Below are positions 1 to 14,091 of a DNA stretch of 64,000 nt, piece after piece (within the stretch, counting starts at the first letter, position 1; each line of letters starts with the position of its first letter). A program made the translations under genes and the position numbers. The stretch is from positions 31,825,470 to 31,889,469 of the forward strand of contig CM067363.1 in the NCBI GenBank assembly GCA_034401795.1, read 5' to 3'. Origin of the DNA: Chaetoderma sp. LZ-2023a (lineage: Eukaryota; Mollusca; Caudofoveata; Chaetodermatida; Chaetodermatidae). Below the pieces are notes generated by a model that did not search any database, was not told the DNA's origin, and saw nothing but the letters and a program-made list of their open reading frames with translations.

Positions 1-1072
1 GAAATTGAAATCCATTCTCTAAAATGGTTAACACTTGTATAGAACCTACCACGGAAATTGAACGCAATTTCCATACACATGCTTACCGCCGTACCACTAT
101 GTTTAATGTACGCCTATAAGAAAGCATCGTGGAAGTGAAATTATTAATGGGACCACCTAAACATCGCTTATCTGCAACAAGCATTCTGTAAGTATTGCTT
201 CGCAATACATGTCCCCTACCTGGTGATATAAGTCTTTAGAGATTGAGTCAAAAATTTCATTAAAAATTGTCAAAAGCAGCTGAAGCTCAAACTTGATCTG
301 TAACTTCTCATAATATAGCTATTATGATGTTGGAAAGGGTCATGACCATAGATGCCTGGTGGGTATGGGATGTTGTAGGAAGCTGTTGCGATATGACTTA
401 GCAACACCTTCAGGCGACATCCCATACAAGAATGATACCAGCCACGGTTAGGTAACTCGGCAGTTAAAGCATATAAAGTTTACCTGAATTCATGGAGTTA
501 AATCCCCTTGATGACTGTTTTGGATTTGATGCTGGAGAGACCTGTTGCTATAGCAGAGAGCAGCACCTTTGCGCAACATCTAATCCAACATAGACAAACT
601 GATAGGAGAGGATAAACCTATCCATTCAGCAAGCCAGCGAATGTAACTATCAGCAACCGAGATGCCTCACTGAGCTGGGTGGTGCTGAAAGATGTTGCTG
701 GCTGAGATAGCCACAGCTTTCAGCAACAGCTTATCTAAATTACTCCCCCCTTATGGTAGAAAACAAAATAAATGTTTAATGACTAAGCCAAGATTAAAGA
801 AGGGATATTATTGTAAATTTCATATTTATAATTATTTATTTTCTTGTCTATTTATTTTAATTTATCGCTTTATAAATTTTATTTAATGGTCTGTGTACAT
901 ATGCTGAGCAAACTAGAAATAGTATATACATGTATAATTTAGGCAATAGCTGTTTTAAATATTGTCCATGTTAATTAGCTCAAATTTCTGACCAGGAACC
1001 AGTCTGTCCCACTCACCAACCCCTGCCCAGATAATCTCTACAGAGGATCTGAGGGTATTCAACATTAGAGGA
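1..1072. other. Non-coding DNA left of the hAT insertion
   Basis: I see no gene here. If RPS27 is intact this is part of its intron 2. Around 230-330 there is a diverged stretch resembling the repeat at 7915-8350 (shared wording such as ctcaaacttgatctgtaact). No exon resembling the missing RPS27 exons 3 and 4 was found on the minus strand. Confidence 0.5.
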
Positions 1073-1080
1073 GTGCTAAC
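1073..1080. repeat. Left target-site duplication of outer hAT
   Basis: The 8-bp word gtgctaac directly precedes the TIR of the outer element and recurs exactly at 7471-7478. An 8-bp duplication is the hAT hallmark. Confidence 0.95.
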
Positions 1081-1994
1081 TAGAGCTGGGCGGTCTGATG
1101 GTAGTACCGTGAGATCCGCGGTATATCGTGAACCGATACCGTGACCGTTGACATTTCTAAATACCGTGAATACCGTCCATAATGTTTGAGCAATATTTGA
1201 GAAATATATTCATAAAATCTGACTTGACCAAGGGTAAATAAGTGCTAATAGTGCCAAAAATACAGGCATCCCTAACTATTAGCCGAGTTCAGGTGAAAGG
1301 GTCGTTGTAAAAACAAACGTCAAGACGACAATTACAAAATAATTACAGGCAGAATTGTATGTCAAATGTATGTCTTGAAAGTCTCACGGTAAAATCGCTT
1401 TATTTAAAACATCTAAACTCATTCTCTGGCTGTCCGCCGGTGGTAATTACACTATAATATATTCCCTATTCCCGTTTCTATTATTTGTAATTTATTACTC
1501 CAAGCATTTTGTCACCGAACAAGCACGCTAGAATAACAAAATAACATACAAACTGCATGCTATTCAAACACAACAGCGATCTCGCAAAGACATATCTGAT
1601 TGGTTGTTCATGAACTAGACCGTGGGAAAATACATTACTGTGCTGAATTTATCAATGAAAATTTACTAAAACGTAGTATTTGCTCGCGCCGTTTTGATCA
1701 CGTGCTAATTTATTAACAACGAGCACCGTTGAAGTCGTTATTTTTATTTTTCTGGCTTATTTTAAGAAATTTCTTTACGGATTAAATCCAGTTTAAGTAA
1801 CGACACCTAAAAATTATAGTGTTTTAGTTTTTGTAATTCATTTTTCAACTGGCTACACGTCGGAAGTTCGCGGAAATAGCTTTTTACACGCATTGTTCAC
1901 GTGAAGCATGGCGAGTAACGAGTCTGCACATCGGGTACTCGGTAATTATCAGAAGCTATGGAATCGGCTATATTCAATGTCGTGTTATATGTAT

Positions 1995-2002
1995 GTGTAT
2001 AG
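1995..2002. repeat. Left target-site duplication of inner hAT
   Basis: The 8-bp word gtgtatag lies immediately before the inner TIR and is repeated exactly at 6968-6975. Confidence 0.95.
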
Positions 2003-2151
2003 TAGTGCTGAAACGGGTAACCGGGTACTCGCCAACGGGTACGAATTAGCGAGTACCCGGTTATAAAATCAATAACCGGTTACCCGGTTATACAACGTGT
2101 ACCCTAATGCAGATGTAAACAAACTATGCAATATCGTCAGCTAGCGTTAAA

Positions 2152-4186
2152 ATGGATTGTCATAGACGTCGATCGACCGTATGGAATCATTTTAAATTAA
2201 CTGAGGACAATAAAAAAAACACAATGTACTTTATGTCAGACAAAAATTGCGTATGCTGGATCGACGTCAAGTATGAAAAATCATCTAAAATTTCGACATC
2301 CAACTACATTAGAATCAGACACGGCAGACAATTATAAGGGTACAACTACTAGTACTGGTACTTCCAAAGTACAATCACAGCTCACATTTGGGAACCTTAA
2401 TAGGCCTATGCCAAAGGGGAAGTGGCAAGACATTACCAAGAGTATTGTCGAATTTTGTGCTACAGACATAAGGCCACTGAGCATAGTGAATGGTGCAGGG
2501 TTTCGTAATTTGGTATCCAAACTAGATCCCTCTTACCAGGTACCAAGCCACACTACGATTAGAAACTACACAAAATATTACTACGAGTCCCTCCATAGCA
2601 CACTCCAACACGAACTGAATGAACAAACAGCTGTAGCCCTAACAACAGATGCTTGGACAAGTTGTGCCGCAGAAGGGTATATCACAATCACAGTTCATTA
2701 TATTGATAAGAACTGGTTGTTTCGCCACAACGTTTTGTGTACCAGTGAAATACATGATCGCCACACAGGGGACCATCTTTCCAATGTGCTCCAAGAACAT
2801 GTACAGAAATATAAAATATCTGAGGGGACTATTTCTGGTGTAACAACTGATAATGCGTCTAACATTGTCCTGTGTATGCAAATATTAAAGTGGCCACACA
2901 TAAGATGTTTTGGACACACCCTACAGTTAAGTGTAAACGCTGGACTTAATCTAGGCCCAATCTCTAAAGCTGCGAGTGCCGGTAGACGTGTTGCCACACA
3001 TTTCAGGAAATCTGCCTTGGCAACAAGTGCATTGAAAACTAAACAGAAACAGATGGGGATTGTAGAACATGCACTGTTGCAAGATGTTGCCACCAGGTGG
3101 AACTCAACATATTTCATGTTTCAACGTCTCTTGGAGCAGCGATTGGCGATTTTTGCTGTCCTCCATGATGAAAAAATCACGAAGCAAGGTGATGCCCGAG
3201 TACTGGAACTAAGTGATGACATATGGCGAACAATAGAAGAGATAACACCTGTTCTGAAACCACTGCAGCTGGCCACAGCAGTTGTCTGCTCAGAAGATTT
3301 CCCAACTTTGAGCATGATATACCCTATAGTCTCAGGTCTGGTTCAAAACCACCTCTCAGATGATACCACCGATATCAAGGTCATCTCAGATTTCAAGAGG
3401 ACTGTCAGGAATGATCTCACCAAGAGATACAAACCTGACAGTGATCTTCACAAACAACCATACATTATTGCAGCAGCTCTGGACCCACGGTACAAATCAC
3501 TGAAGTTCTTGCCAGAGGGTGATCAAACGGCTGTGTGGATATATGTCAAAACTCTATTGCACGCTCAACCAAATGATGACAGCACTGCAGCCACTGCTGA
3601 GGGTATGAATGATGGGACAGACACTACTATGATCACAGGTAACACTGACCAGAAATCTACAGAAATTGCCCATGCCACAGACTTGGTGGGGTCTCAACCT
3701 AAGCGTTCTAAACTGGAGCAAGCAAACCAAACAATGGCGTTCCTTATGGGCGATCTGTACGACTGTTCCGAGAATGTTACTCAATGTGACAAAGATGCCG
3801 AACTCTTATCATACCGCAATGAACGTACCATCGTGGACATGAGTCCACTCAGCTGGTGGAAACTAAATGCTGGTCGATTCCCATCTTTGAGCACACTTGC
3901 CAGGAGATTTCTCGCCATTCCCGGAACATCGGTTCCATCTGAGCGTATATTTTCAGCAGCCGGAAACATTGTGACGAAGAAGAGAGCCTCACTCGATCCT
4001 GATACTGTAAACGAACTAATCTTCCTTCGAGAAAACTTCCGTGACAAGCACAGAGTAAGTTCTTTTCCATCGGAGTTAACAGCATCGACGTCAGCACCAA
4101 GTGTTGAAAGTGAAACCACAGATGTTTCAATAAATGTACTTAAACTGCCTCCATTACCTACTCTTCCAGAGGAACTGCTTGAATAA
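2152..4186 (+). pseudogene. hAT transposase with BED zinc finger, one frameshift
   Basis: A cut-and-paste transposase of the hAT superfamily (ZBED-like). A first frame from ATG 2152 encodes the start of the BED finger, including VWNHF. A second frame, open from 2201 with its first ATG at 2273, encodes the rest: CTLC (Cys codons 2225 and 2234), then the histidines of NHLKFRH, then 637 codons to the stop at 4186. Numbering from the 2273 ATG, the RNase-H-like core shows D126 in TTDAWTS, D193 in TTDNAS, a CxxH motif at C212/H215, and E557 in PSERIFS inside the C-terminal hATC dimerisation domain. These match the hAT D-D-E triad. The two frames differ by one base, most simply an extra A in the run of eight at 2212-2219. 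It could be a real lesion, an assembly error or a short unrecognised intron. Apart from this the protein is complete and has no stop, so the element is young. Confidence 0.92.
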
Positions 4187-4459
4187 TTTCAAATTTCCTC
4201 GGATGAGTCGGTTCTAAAGTTGTTGTTTCTAGTCAGACTGACCGATGGATTAGTTTTACCCGTTGTTTCTGCAGTTGCTTGTGCATTGTTATTGTTCCGA
4301 GGTGTTCTCACGGTTGTGTTTATTTTATAGCATTTTACCCAAGTACTTGTATCTCAATTTCAAGCCAAACAAAAAACATAATTATTGATTTTTATAGATT
4401 AAGCAGTTGAATATTTTGAAACTTAATTTATATATCACAATTTGATTATTCAGTACTAT

Positions 4460-4830
4460 TTTAACAAATTTATCACTGACTTATCAGTGACAGATTTTCA
4501 AAATAGTCTTCTCTTGGCATGCAGATGGACATTTCTCAAGACCACTGCCAATGCTGCTACTGGCCAGTTGACCACTAAAGGGTTACCTTGGCATTACAGC
4601 CATATCTCAGTTTTCATGTTCAAAGTAACACCACAGACTTACAGTCAGATTAGACCTTTATTGGCTAATTAATAATTATTACTCAAATTTGTTTTAAAAT
4701 TTTCAATTTACTCTTTAAAAAATAGCCATCTTGAGACTATTTTTGAAAATTTACCACTAGAATAACTGGCTTGCTTATCGAGTCAGTCAAATTGTCTTCT
4801 CTTGGTCTGCAAAAGGACATTAGCAGAAAA
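4460..4830. repeat. Fragments of the TTAACCC foldback MITE family
   Basis: Two partial copies. 4460-4590 resembles the right half of the element seen at 8884-9077 and 28532-28693 (aaaatagtcttctcttgg, gatggacatttct, ending near ctaaagggtta). 4710-4830 resembles the left half and centre (gactatttttgaaaatttac, ctagaataactggct). Confidence 0.6.
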
Positions 4831-4874
4831 TCTAATTTTCCATATTCTTTAAGGGTGGAAAATGGTTTCCTATA

Positions 4875-4960
4875 ATTTGAATAATTTCATACTTTTCCTG
4901 ACATTCCATGCTTGTATACACAAGCATGGAAAGTCAGGAAAAGTATGAAATTATTCAAAT
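4875..4960. repeat. Near-perfect palindrome, 41-bp arms, 4-base loop
   Basis: The left arm 4875-4915 pairs with 4920-4960 over 41 bp with a single mismatch, around the loop atac (4916-4919). Such a hairpin is either a very recent foldback insertion or a duplication made by template switching. No coding content. Confidence 0.93.
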
Positions 4961-5149
4961 GAAAACTATGAACCCTGAACTGTTTGATTTTGTTGAAAGG
5001 GTCAATTGACTGATTTCGGATCTCTTGCTTATGTGTGATGATTGTGTTGTGGCACTGTGTGTGCCACAATGCACATTGATGAGACTTAATGATCAGCCAT
5101 CATAATGATATTTATATGAGTTGAATGATAATTGATAAAGGATCCATCT

Positions 5150-5550
5150 CTAGCTGTTCACTGCCCATTTGTAGCTAAGCTCTGTCCACGTTTTGCGCAT
5201 GTTGTGATCGATTTATATACATTGAATGATGAATTCCCAGAATCTCAATTTCAAGCTAACTATATAAGTAAGCTGTTGAATATTTTGAAACAAATTTGAC
5301 TGGGGGCTGATGCTACCTATGGCAGCAACAGCCCCAAGACAAATTAGTTTCAAAATATTCTACCGACGTCAGCCTGTTTATTGAATAGTAAAGAGTCTAA
5401 GACATACAATTTTAAGCATTCATATATATACACTTGAGGGACATTGCAATGTTTATGATGGAGCTAGATACGCCACTATGCATTCAATTGCATTGTGACG
5501 TCCCCCTACAATTGGCCTACATATGACATAATTAAGTATTGACGTCATAT
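5150..5550. repeat. Copy of the GPCR-downstream palindromic repeat
   Basis: An inverted repeat centred near 5325 (gttgaatattttgaaac on the left, gtttcaaaatattc on the right) with the flanking words tagctaagctc and gatcgat before it and TGACGTCA at 5540-5547 after it. The same arrangement, diverged, lies downstream of every GPCR gene (for example 30460-30800), so this is a dispersed family. Confidence 0.7.
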
Positions 5551-5961
5551 ACTTGACTGACAGATTTCCCAAGATCGGATCCATCCATTGATAATAAACA
5601 TGTTATGCTTCACATATATGTGAAATAGTGAATTATTGAGTAATAAATTGCCATATAATTAATTGGTTTGCTTCGCTTAAAAGGTAAAACCACATTGTGA
5701 TTTCGCCAAAATTTGGTCATATTTCCAAAAATGTTGATCCCATTCCCAGAATTATTAATTTCCTAATTAAAAAAGTGAGTTACTTCATCACGATTATTGT
5801 TAAAGAGGTGACCGAGATGTTCAACATCCCGCAGAGATAGACAAGTTTTTTCGTTATATATTAGCCTCCCTCAACCCAGATGGAGCCTGTTGTGAGATTG
5901 TCTGAGCACAGGCTTTTGAATTTTCATCCATCCATCCACCCCACTACCACATACACCCCTG

Positions 5962-5962
<1 letters not shown>

Positions 5963-6022
<60 letters not shown>
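5963..6022. repeat. (TA)n microsatellite
   Basis: About 30 uninterrupted TA dinucleotides, followed by aaataaataaata. Confidence 0.97.
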
Positions 6023-6032
<10 letters not shown>

Positions 6033-6967
6033 TATTTGGACATTATGTGTTAATATCCCATGGGTACATGTATCACAGAATCCAAAATATGTGAGGTCAC
6101 TGTGAAGATTTTTAGAAAATTGTTGAAGGTACGACTAGACTTTATGAAATTCGGACGAATTTAACACTTCACTGGAATGTTTAAAGTCGAGCCGCCAAAA
6201 TGAACGAGATCATTGATTTCAAACAAGTGGGCGATTTGTATGGATGCTAGTAAGTGGATTTAATCAACAGAGACCAAAAATCATATTATATAAAGGATTA
6301 TTTACCGAAATGAAGTAATTCCTATTCAGTCAAAGTTAACACGCAATAGATGTTTTACGTCATAATATTTTGACACTTGAGCGTGTTCAATGTGTTTCTT
6401 CCGGTCGTTCCATTCCATTATTTTCATTGGCTGTGACGAGGGAAATTATCCAATCAGAATGAAAAGTACATTTTCTTCAGATACAATTGAACAGAAAATT
6501 TGTTTCGTGTTTCCTCTAGCTATTCCGCTCCTTTATTTTTACTGGCTTTTGCCGACAGATTGACAGAAGGTTTTCCGAATCATCCAATCAAATTGCGAGA
6601 TTCAGTTAATTGAACGTCTACATGCCACTACATGTTATGTATGGAATATTCCACAAACTTGCACTATTACAAAGCGATCTTTCGCTTCAGTTTGTCGACT
6701 TGTGAATATAATTTTCTTACCGATCAACCTCCATTATTAGGTATATCCATATTGTGGAATAGTTTAGCACACATTACAGTCACAAAAACATCTATTTATT
6801 TCGTTCTCGGAAAGGATATTTAGGTAATATCGCCGAATAAATAAGTCTAGCGAAACAAGAAGCCATTTTTTTTCACTCCAGCAGTCTTTTGGACGGGTAA
6901 CCGAATACTAACCGGTTAGCGCAAACGGGTATTCGGTTACAAAATCTCTGTACCCGTTTCAGCACTA

Positions 6968-6975
6968 GTGTATAG
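6968..6975. repeat. Right target-site duplication of inner hAT
   Basis: Exact copy of gtgtatag found at 1995-2002, immediately after the inner right TIR. Confidence 0.95.
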
Positions 6976-7470
6976 GCCGGTTTTCGCGAGTAACAGCATA
7001 TACGACTCCAACAGAAATAAAAGCGTACAACACTCGCCCCGGATTTTGTCTGGACTCTGTTTATCAAAGCGCTCGACTGCCAAAATAAAATTTACCGTTT
7101 GCTGGTCGCACGCATTAATAGCAAGAACAATCCAGATTGAAAATAGTGCGCCCCAATGTCTCAAACAGCGGGTTATAGTTAGCGAGTCGACCACATCCGT
7201 TGACCGATATTCCCGTGAATGATATGTCAATAAAAATAGTGACCTAATAAAATCGTGAAACTAAACAGTCGCCATAGCCATGTTTTTCTTCTCTAAATCA
7301 GGAAGCCGATTTATTTATTTTACCTATATTTACCGTTGATTGGAGATGGAAGTGAAAAGGAAATGGAAAAAATTGTTCTAATTTCGTGGCATGCCTCAAG
7401 CTCAGATGACGGTATACTGTGGTATTTTTTCATGGTACCGTCATGTAAATATCAATACCGCCCAGCTCTA

Positions 7471-7478
7471 GTGCTAAC
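7471..7478. repeat. Right target-site duplication of outer hAT
   Basis: Exact copy of gtgctaac found at 1073-1080. Confidence 0.95.
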
Positions 7479-7914
7479 TATTCTAGCAAAGGCTGCGAGT
7501 CTGACACTTCAATGTTGGATAATAGGACCCCTCACCAGCACCTAGGCAAATTAACTAGACAAAGGTTTTAGAGGGTATCCAACATTAGTTGAGTGCTAGC
7601 TGTTCTGGTGTAGGCTAGAACAGAGGCACTTCTAAGGTTGGATATACTCCGCATCTATGATGCTAACATTTAGTTGCCAAGGCAAGTCTAAACTGGGATT
7701 TTGGTAGTTTCCATAGAAAATGTAAATAAATCTCTGAAGCCACTGTTGCCTAAGGCAAATATCTTTAGTTCGATATTTGCTGTTGAATTATAAACATCAT
7801 ATTTTACAAGTGGCTTCTCTATTCATTATTACAGATAATCCTCCCGACCGATAAGCGTTATCCCCATTGAAACTACGTTAACACCAACCAGCAAGAAAAT
7901 CATAACAAAGCAAT

Positions 7915-8350
7915 AAACCAAGTCTCAGTTATATATGGTGAAGGAGAAGGAGTCTTGAAAGCTGATATGTTTGTATTTCATAAGTCGAAAATTGACGAAA
8001 ATGTCTGAAACTCGAACTTGCTCTGTAACTCCTTATACTAAAGCGATGCACCGATTTTCGCTTAAATATCTTGGAGTGCGAAAAAGTGCGGAAAGCTGAT
8101 ATTTTTCATATTTCTTAACTCGAAAGGGGGCATAACTCCATCAAAAATTGACATATACGCCTGAAACTCGAACTTGGTCTGTAACTTTTCATAACAAAGC
8201 AATAAACCAATTCTCAGTTGAATAGCTTGAAGGACTGCGACAAAAAGTGCGGAAAACCAACTGTGACAGACAGACAGACAGACAGACGGAGTGCAAACCT
8301 ATAATCCACACACCCCTCCCCCCCCCCGGTTTTACCGGTAGGGGACTAAT
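7915..8350. repeat. Dispersed repeat ending in (GACA)n and a TACCGG palindrome
   Basis: Two to three diverged tandem copies of a unit containing ctgaaactcgaacttg, tctgtaact and aaagtgcggaaa, then (GACA)n at about 8268-8287, a run of C, and ggttttaccggtagggga. No protein is encoded. A shorter relative lies near 230-330. Confidence 0.7.
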
Positions 8351-8883
8351 AAAGAACTACTCAGTGAAAATGTGGAGTGTTAACACTTTTCCTTGTATGT
8401 TATATATGTAAATGATACATGTATCTTATAGTTGGAGCTCTGATAATTATTTTGAAAACAATCTGACTAACTTGTAAGTGATTAATTGCTATCTGCAATT
8501 TCTTTCAGTCAAACTAGGTCCTAAATTTGCCTCCTTTAAAACTAATCTCAGAATTTAGAATGACAAGTATGATTATACCAATAATATGTATTCATTTTCC
8601 AATATGCCACATTCTTTAGAATGCTAGTGTATCTCTATAAGCTAATTGTGTATGCGCCATAACACAGCTAGATAGAAAATAAACAAGTTTTTAATATAAA
8701 AATTTATTTTCATTCAGAATTAAAATTTGGTTGGCATGACTGACTAGTTAGTTGATTAATAGCAATGAGTCCCAAACACAATACCTCAGTCACAACATGT
8801 AACTGTAATGGCTAAATTTGACAGTTTGCTGGCCTTAGGAAATAACATGAAGGGGGGGGTTGGTGGTGGGAACATGACTACTT

Positions 8884-9077
8884 TAACCCTTTAACACTAG
8901 TCTGCCAAAACGGCTTCTGTAGTTGTCTTGGGAAATGTCCATTTGCAGACCAAGAGATGACTATTTTTGAAAATTTACCACTGGAATGACTGGCTCGAAA
9001 ACCGAGCCAGCCATTCTAGTTGTAAATTAAAACAATAGCAGTCTCTTAGTCCATAAATGGACATTCAATAAGCACTT
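8884..9077. repeat. TTAACCC foldback MITE, best full-length left half
   Basis: Starts ttaaccctttaacactag and runs through atttgcagaccaagag, then a centre where tggctcg faces cgagcca (about 8990-9010), then the diverged complement (ctctta, tccataaatggacat). It is an imperfect hairpin of about 190 bp. Relatives occur at 4460-4830, 28532-28693, 42082-42240 and 55373-55530. Confidence 0.75.
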
Positions 9078-9748
9078 ATGTTTTTGTGTTTTTTTCTGAG
9101 GGAGGGCGCCAGGACCCCACTCTTTTGCAGGACTAGTACACTTATCTTCGTACTAGTGTATTTTATAAATCACTAGTCCGACGGGCTAGTGGAATAAAAA
9201 TTTAAGATCTACCCCTGATTTTTAATAATATATATATATATACACACAGTAAAAGATAGCATATTAACATCAGACATGTCGGAGTGGCAAGGGCTATGGC
9301 AGGTAAAATTTCTGGTTACCGTACTCGCACTCAACTATAATCAACACCGTCAAAATCGATATTTGTAAATTAGTTACTAAATAAGAATCTCATTCTGATC
9401 AGGAATTAACATTTCCATACCTATAACTACCATGACTAGCGAGTGTGTGGGTAAATATACGTGTTAATACTACTGCCAAAAAAACTGGCATCCTAACTAT
9501 TAGCTAGGTTGTCTTTGAAATCACAAACATCAAGATGACAATGACAAAAAATATTGACAGGCAAGAATTATAAATTTTAATTTATAATTCATTCCAACGC
9601 AAGCACGCACAGTGACACAGATAGTGGGTGGAGCTTAGCTAACAATCTGTGAGGCATAGGTAGAAATGGATCACTATTTTAGTATTTCTACTAGCCTCTA
9701 CTGGACAACTTGAGTTACTATTATCCATACTTTCAAACACTGTCCTCA

Positions 9749-12659
<2,911 letters not shown>

Positions 12660-12665
12660 AGGCAT
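12660..12665 (-). CDS. RPS27: RPS27 exon 1 coding part (Met-Pro)
   Basis: Minus-strand ATGCCT followed at once by the strong donor GTAAGTAT. Animal RPS27 genes typically encode only Met-Pro in exon 1, and the phase joins exactly to CTC of exon 2. The assignment depends on this fit plus the upstream TOP-like start, so it is less certain than exon 2. Confidence 0.75.
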
Positions 12666-12697
12666 GTTGTTTGTGTGTATTGGCTAGATACGAAAAG
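12666..12697 (-). promoter_or_regulatory. RPS27: RPS27 5' UTR with terminal oligopyrimidine (TOP) start
   Basis: On the minus strand the sequence CTTTTC begins at 12697, 32 bases before the ATG. Ribosomal protein mRNAs start with C followed by pyrimidines, which places them under mTOR-linked translational control. The start site is predicted from this motif alone. Confidence 0.55.
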
Positions 12698-12791
12698 ACC
12701 GATTAGGGTCTGACTGCGATGAAATCACGGGCTCAGCTCGAGCCGCAGTTTCGTAAAACTGAGCACTCGAAGAGAAGTTTACTGGATAACT

Positions 12792-12975
12792 GGATATTGC
12801 GTTGTATTCATGTAGATCGCTATTTATATATATATATATATATAGCTACATGTATTTCGCAATAACTTAACCTGTATTGTGAAATGGGATATTGCGTTGT
12901 ATTCATGTTGATCGCTATTTATATATATATAGCTACATGTATTTCGCAATAACTTAACCTGTATTGTGAAATTCT
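12792..12975. repeat. 95-bp tandem duplication containing (TA)n
   Basis: The segment beginning ggatattgcgttgtattcat at 12792 recurs at 12887 and runs through agctacatgtatttcgcaat in both copies. The copies differ mainly in the length of the internal TA tract. This lies just upstream of the predicted RPS27 start. Confidence 0.9.
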
Positions 12976-12994
12976 CATTTACTAGTAGTAGTCT

Positions 12995-13227
12995 CATTTA
13001 CTACTACCACCACCCCCGCCGCCACCCCCGCCATCGCCACTTCCACTCCAACTGCTAATGACACCGCCACCGCTCCAGTTACCTACTACTGTACCACCTC
13101 CGCCGCCGCCACCACCACCACCACCACTTCCACTCCAACTGCTAATGCCATCGCCCACCACTCCAGTTACCGCCACCGCTACTACTACTACTACTAGTCC
13201 ATCAGCCAGGTCGAAGCTAGTACTCAT
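12995..13227. repeat. CCA/CCG/ACT triplet-rich tract with an 87-bp internal repeat
   Basis: Low-complexity triplets. The words ccacttccactccaactgct recur 87 bp apart (13037 and 13124). Open frames here are Pro/Thr or Gly/Ser artefacts. Confidence 0.85.
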
Positions 13228-13229
13228 CT

Positions 13230-13265
13230 GGGGGTTTGGGGTGGGGGGGGGGGGGGGGGGGGGGG
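13230..13265. repeat. Poly-G tract, quadruplex-prone
   Basis: Runs of four or more G (ggggg ttt gggg t) precede more than 20 uninterrupted G. The strand can fold into a G-quadruplex; the exact length is a likely assembly uncertainty. Confidence 0.9.
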
Positions 13266-14091
13266 TGACCGGAGGGAATCAGTTTTAAAATGAAGATGTA
13301 ATTGTCATCTATAGTAGCATGAAAATCCATGATGGACATTCACAGTTGGTAGCTAATTATGCCAAGATGTTCACCGCTTTAGGTTGTAAGGGTGGGCGGG
13401 GTCGAAAGGCTAAGGTCAAATTACACATTATGTCATACAATTCTTAATTATTTTAATAGAAACGAATTATACTGTGGGCTCAAAGTTGAATACAATATAG
13501 CCAATAGAATTGTGCACATTTTGAGCCCATGAATTGTGGGTAAATTCAAAATGGTGGGAATGCTGAGGCATAATAAAATTGCTTCGTAATGTTATTTGTG
13601 CAGTTTTGGGATTATTTTTAATCAAAATTTGGCGATTAGGTTACATTGATTGTAGTTTCTACTATTCTTCACTTATATATGGAGCATCTTGATCAATAAG
13701 CTTGAGATAATTAAGAAAATAATACTGTTAAACCGGTCTAGAACGGACACCTGTGGTGGTTCCAAAAGACGATCGACATATATCTTTAAGACTGGTGGTT
13801 TGATAATCCTCTGCCTTAGAGAGCCGATATCTTTTGGACCTAAAACCTATCTACCATAGTAAATGAGTTTTACTAAGCAATTGTCTCTCTTTAGTTGCCT
13901 TTTTTATTGTCCATGTAGCTACGTCTTTCACATGAAAATTGTGTAAACAATATAAAATTAAAATAATGTGTGTTCCTGTTTATTAGAACCTTTACCAAAT
14001 GTTTTAAATGTTCATGTTGCACATCCAACTCGAATTACTTTGTACACAACTGAACCACTACACTGATTACTGTAAGCATCTCACAGACGGC
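13266..14091. other. Non-coding spacer
   Basis: No gene seen. At about 13490-13545 an inverted pair (gtgggctcaaa facing ttttgagcccat) forms an imperfect hairpin. Confidence 0.5.

Larger units (their letters stand above)
2003..6967 (+). mobile_element. Inner hAT element carrying a transposase
   Basis: The left end reads tagtgctgaaacgggta from 2003 and the right end is its reverse complement ending at 6967, with gtgtatag duplicated on both sides. Subterminal acgggta/taccc words are repeated near both ends, as is common for hAT transposase binding. The 4.97-kb element carries one transposase frame on the plus strand close to its left end, followed by 2.8 kb of non-coding DNA containing several later repeats. 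It is inserted in the left-hand part of the outer hAT. Confidence 0.95.
4187..6967. other. Long non-coding right part of inner hAT with nested repeats
   Basis: This 2.8 kb has no credible gene. It holds pieces of the TTAACCC foldback family (about 4460-4830), a 41-bp-arm palindrome (4875-4960), a copy of the palindromic repeat also found downstream of every GPCR (about 5150-5550), and a (TA)n tract. An autonomous hAT would normally be shorter, so much of this is probably later insertion. Confidence 0.6.
1081..7470. mobile_element. Outer hAT element, non-autonomous, split by an inner hAT
   Basis: The element starts with tagagctgggcggt at 1081-1094 and ends with the exact reverse complement at 7457-7470, giving 14-bp terminal inverted repeats. 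Perfect 8-bp gtgctaac duplications flank it. Removing the inner element (2003-6967) and one copy of its duplication leaves about 1.42 kb with no transposase-like frame, so this is a non-autonomous hAT that would need a transposase supplied elsewhere. It lies where intron 2 of the minus-strand RPS27 gene would be. TIR and duplication were read directly; hAT assignment follows from the duplication length and TIR style. Confidence 0.93.

Noticed and set aside
2698..3117. Minus-strand frames inside the hAT transposase
   Set aside because: Shadows of the plus-strand transposase, which has the catalytic motifs.
6937..7230. 97-codon minus-strand frame at the junction of inner and outer hAT
   Set aside because: It spans the insertion boundary, so it cannot be an ancestral gene; no motifs.
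12994..13288. Proline-rich or glycine-rich small proteins
   Set aside because: Low-complexity CCA/CCG and poly-G translation only.
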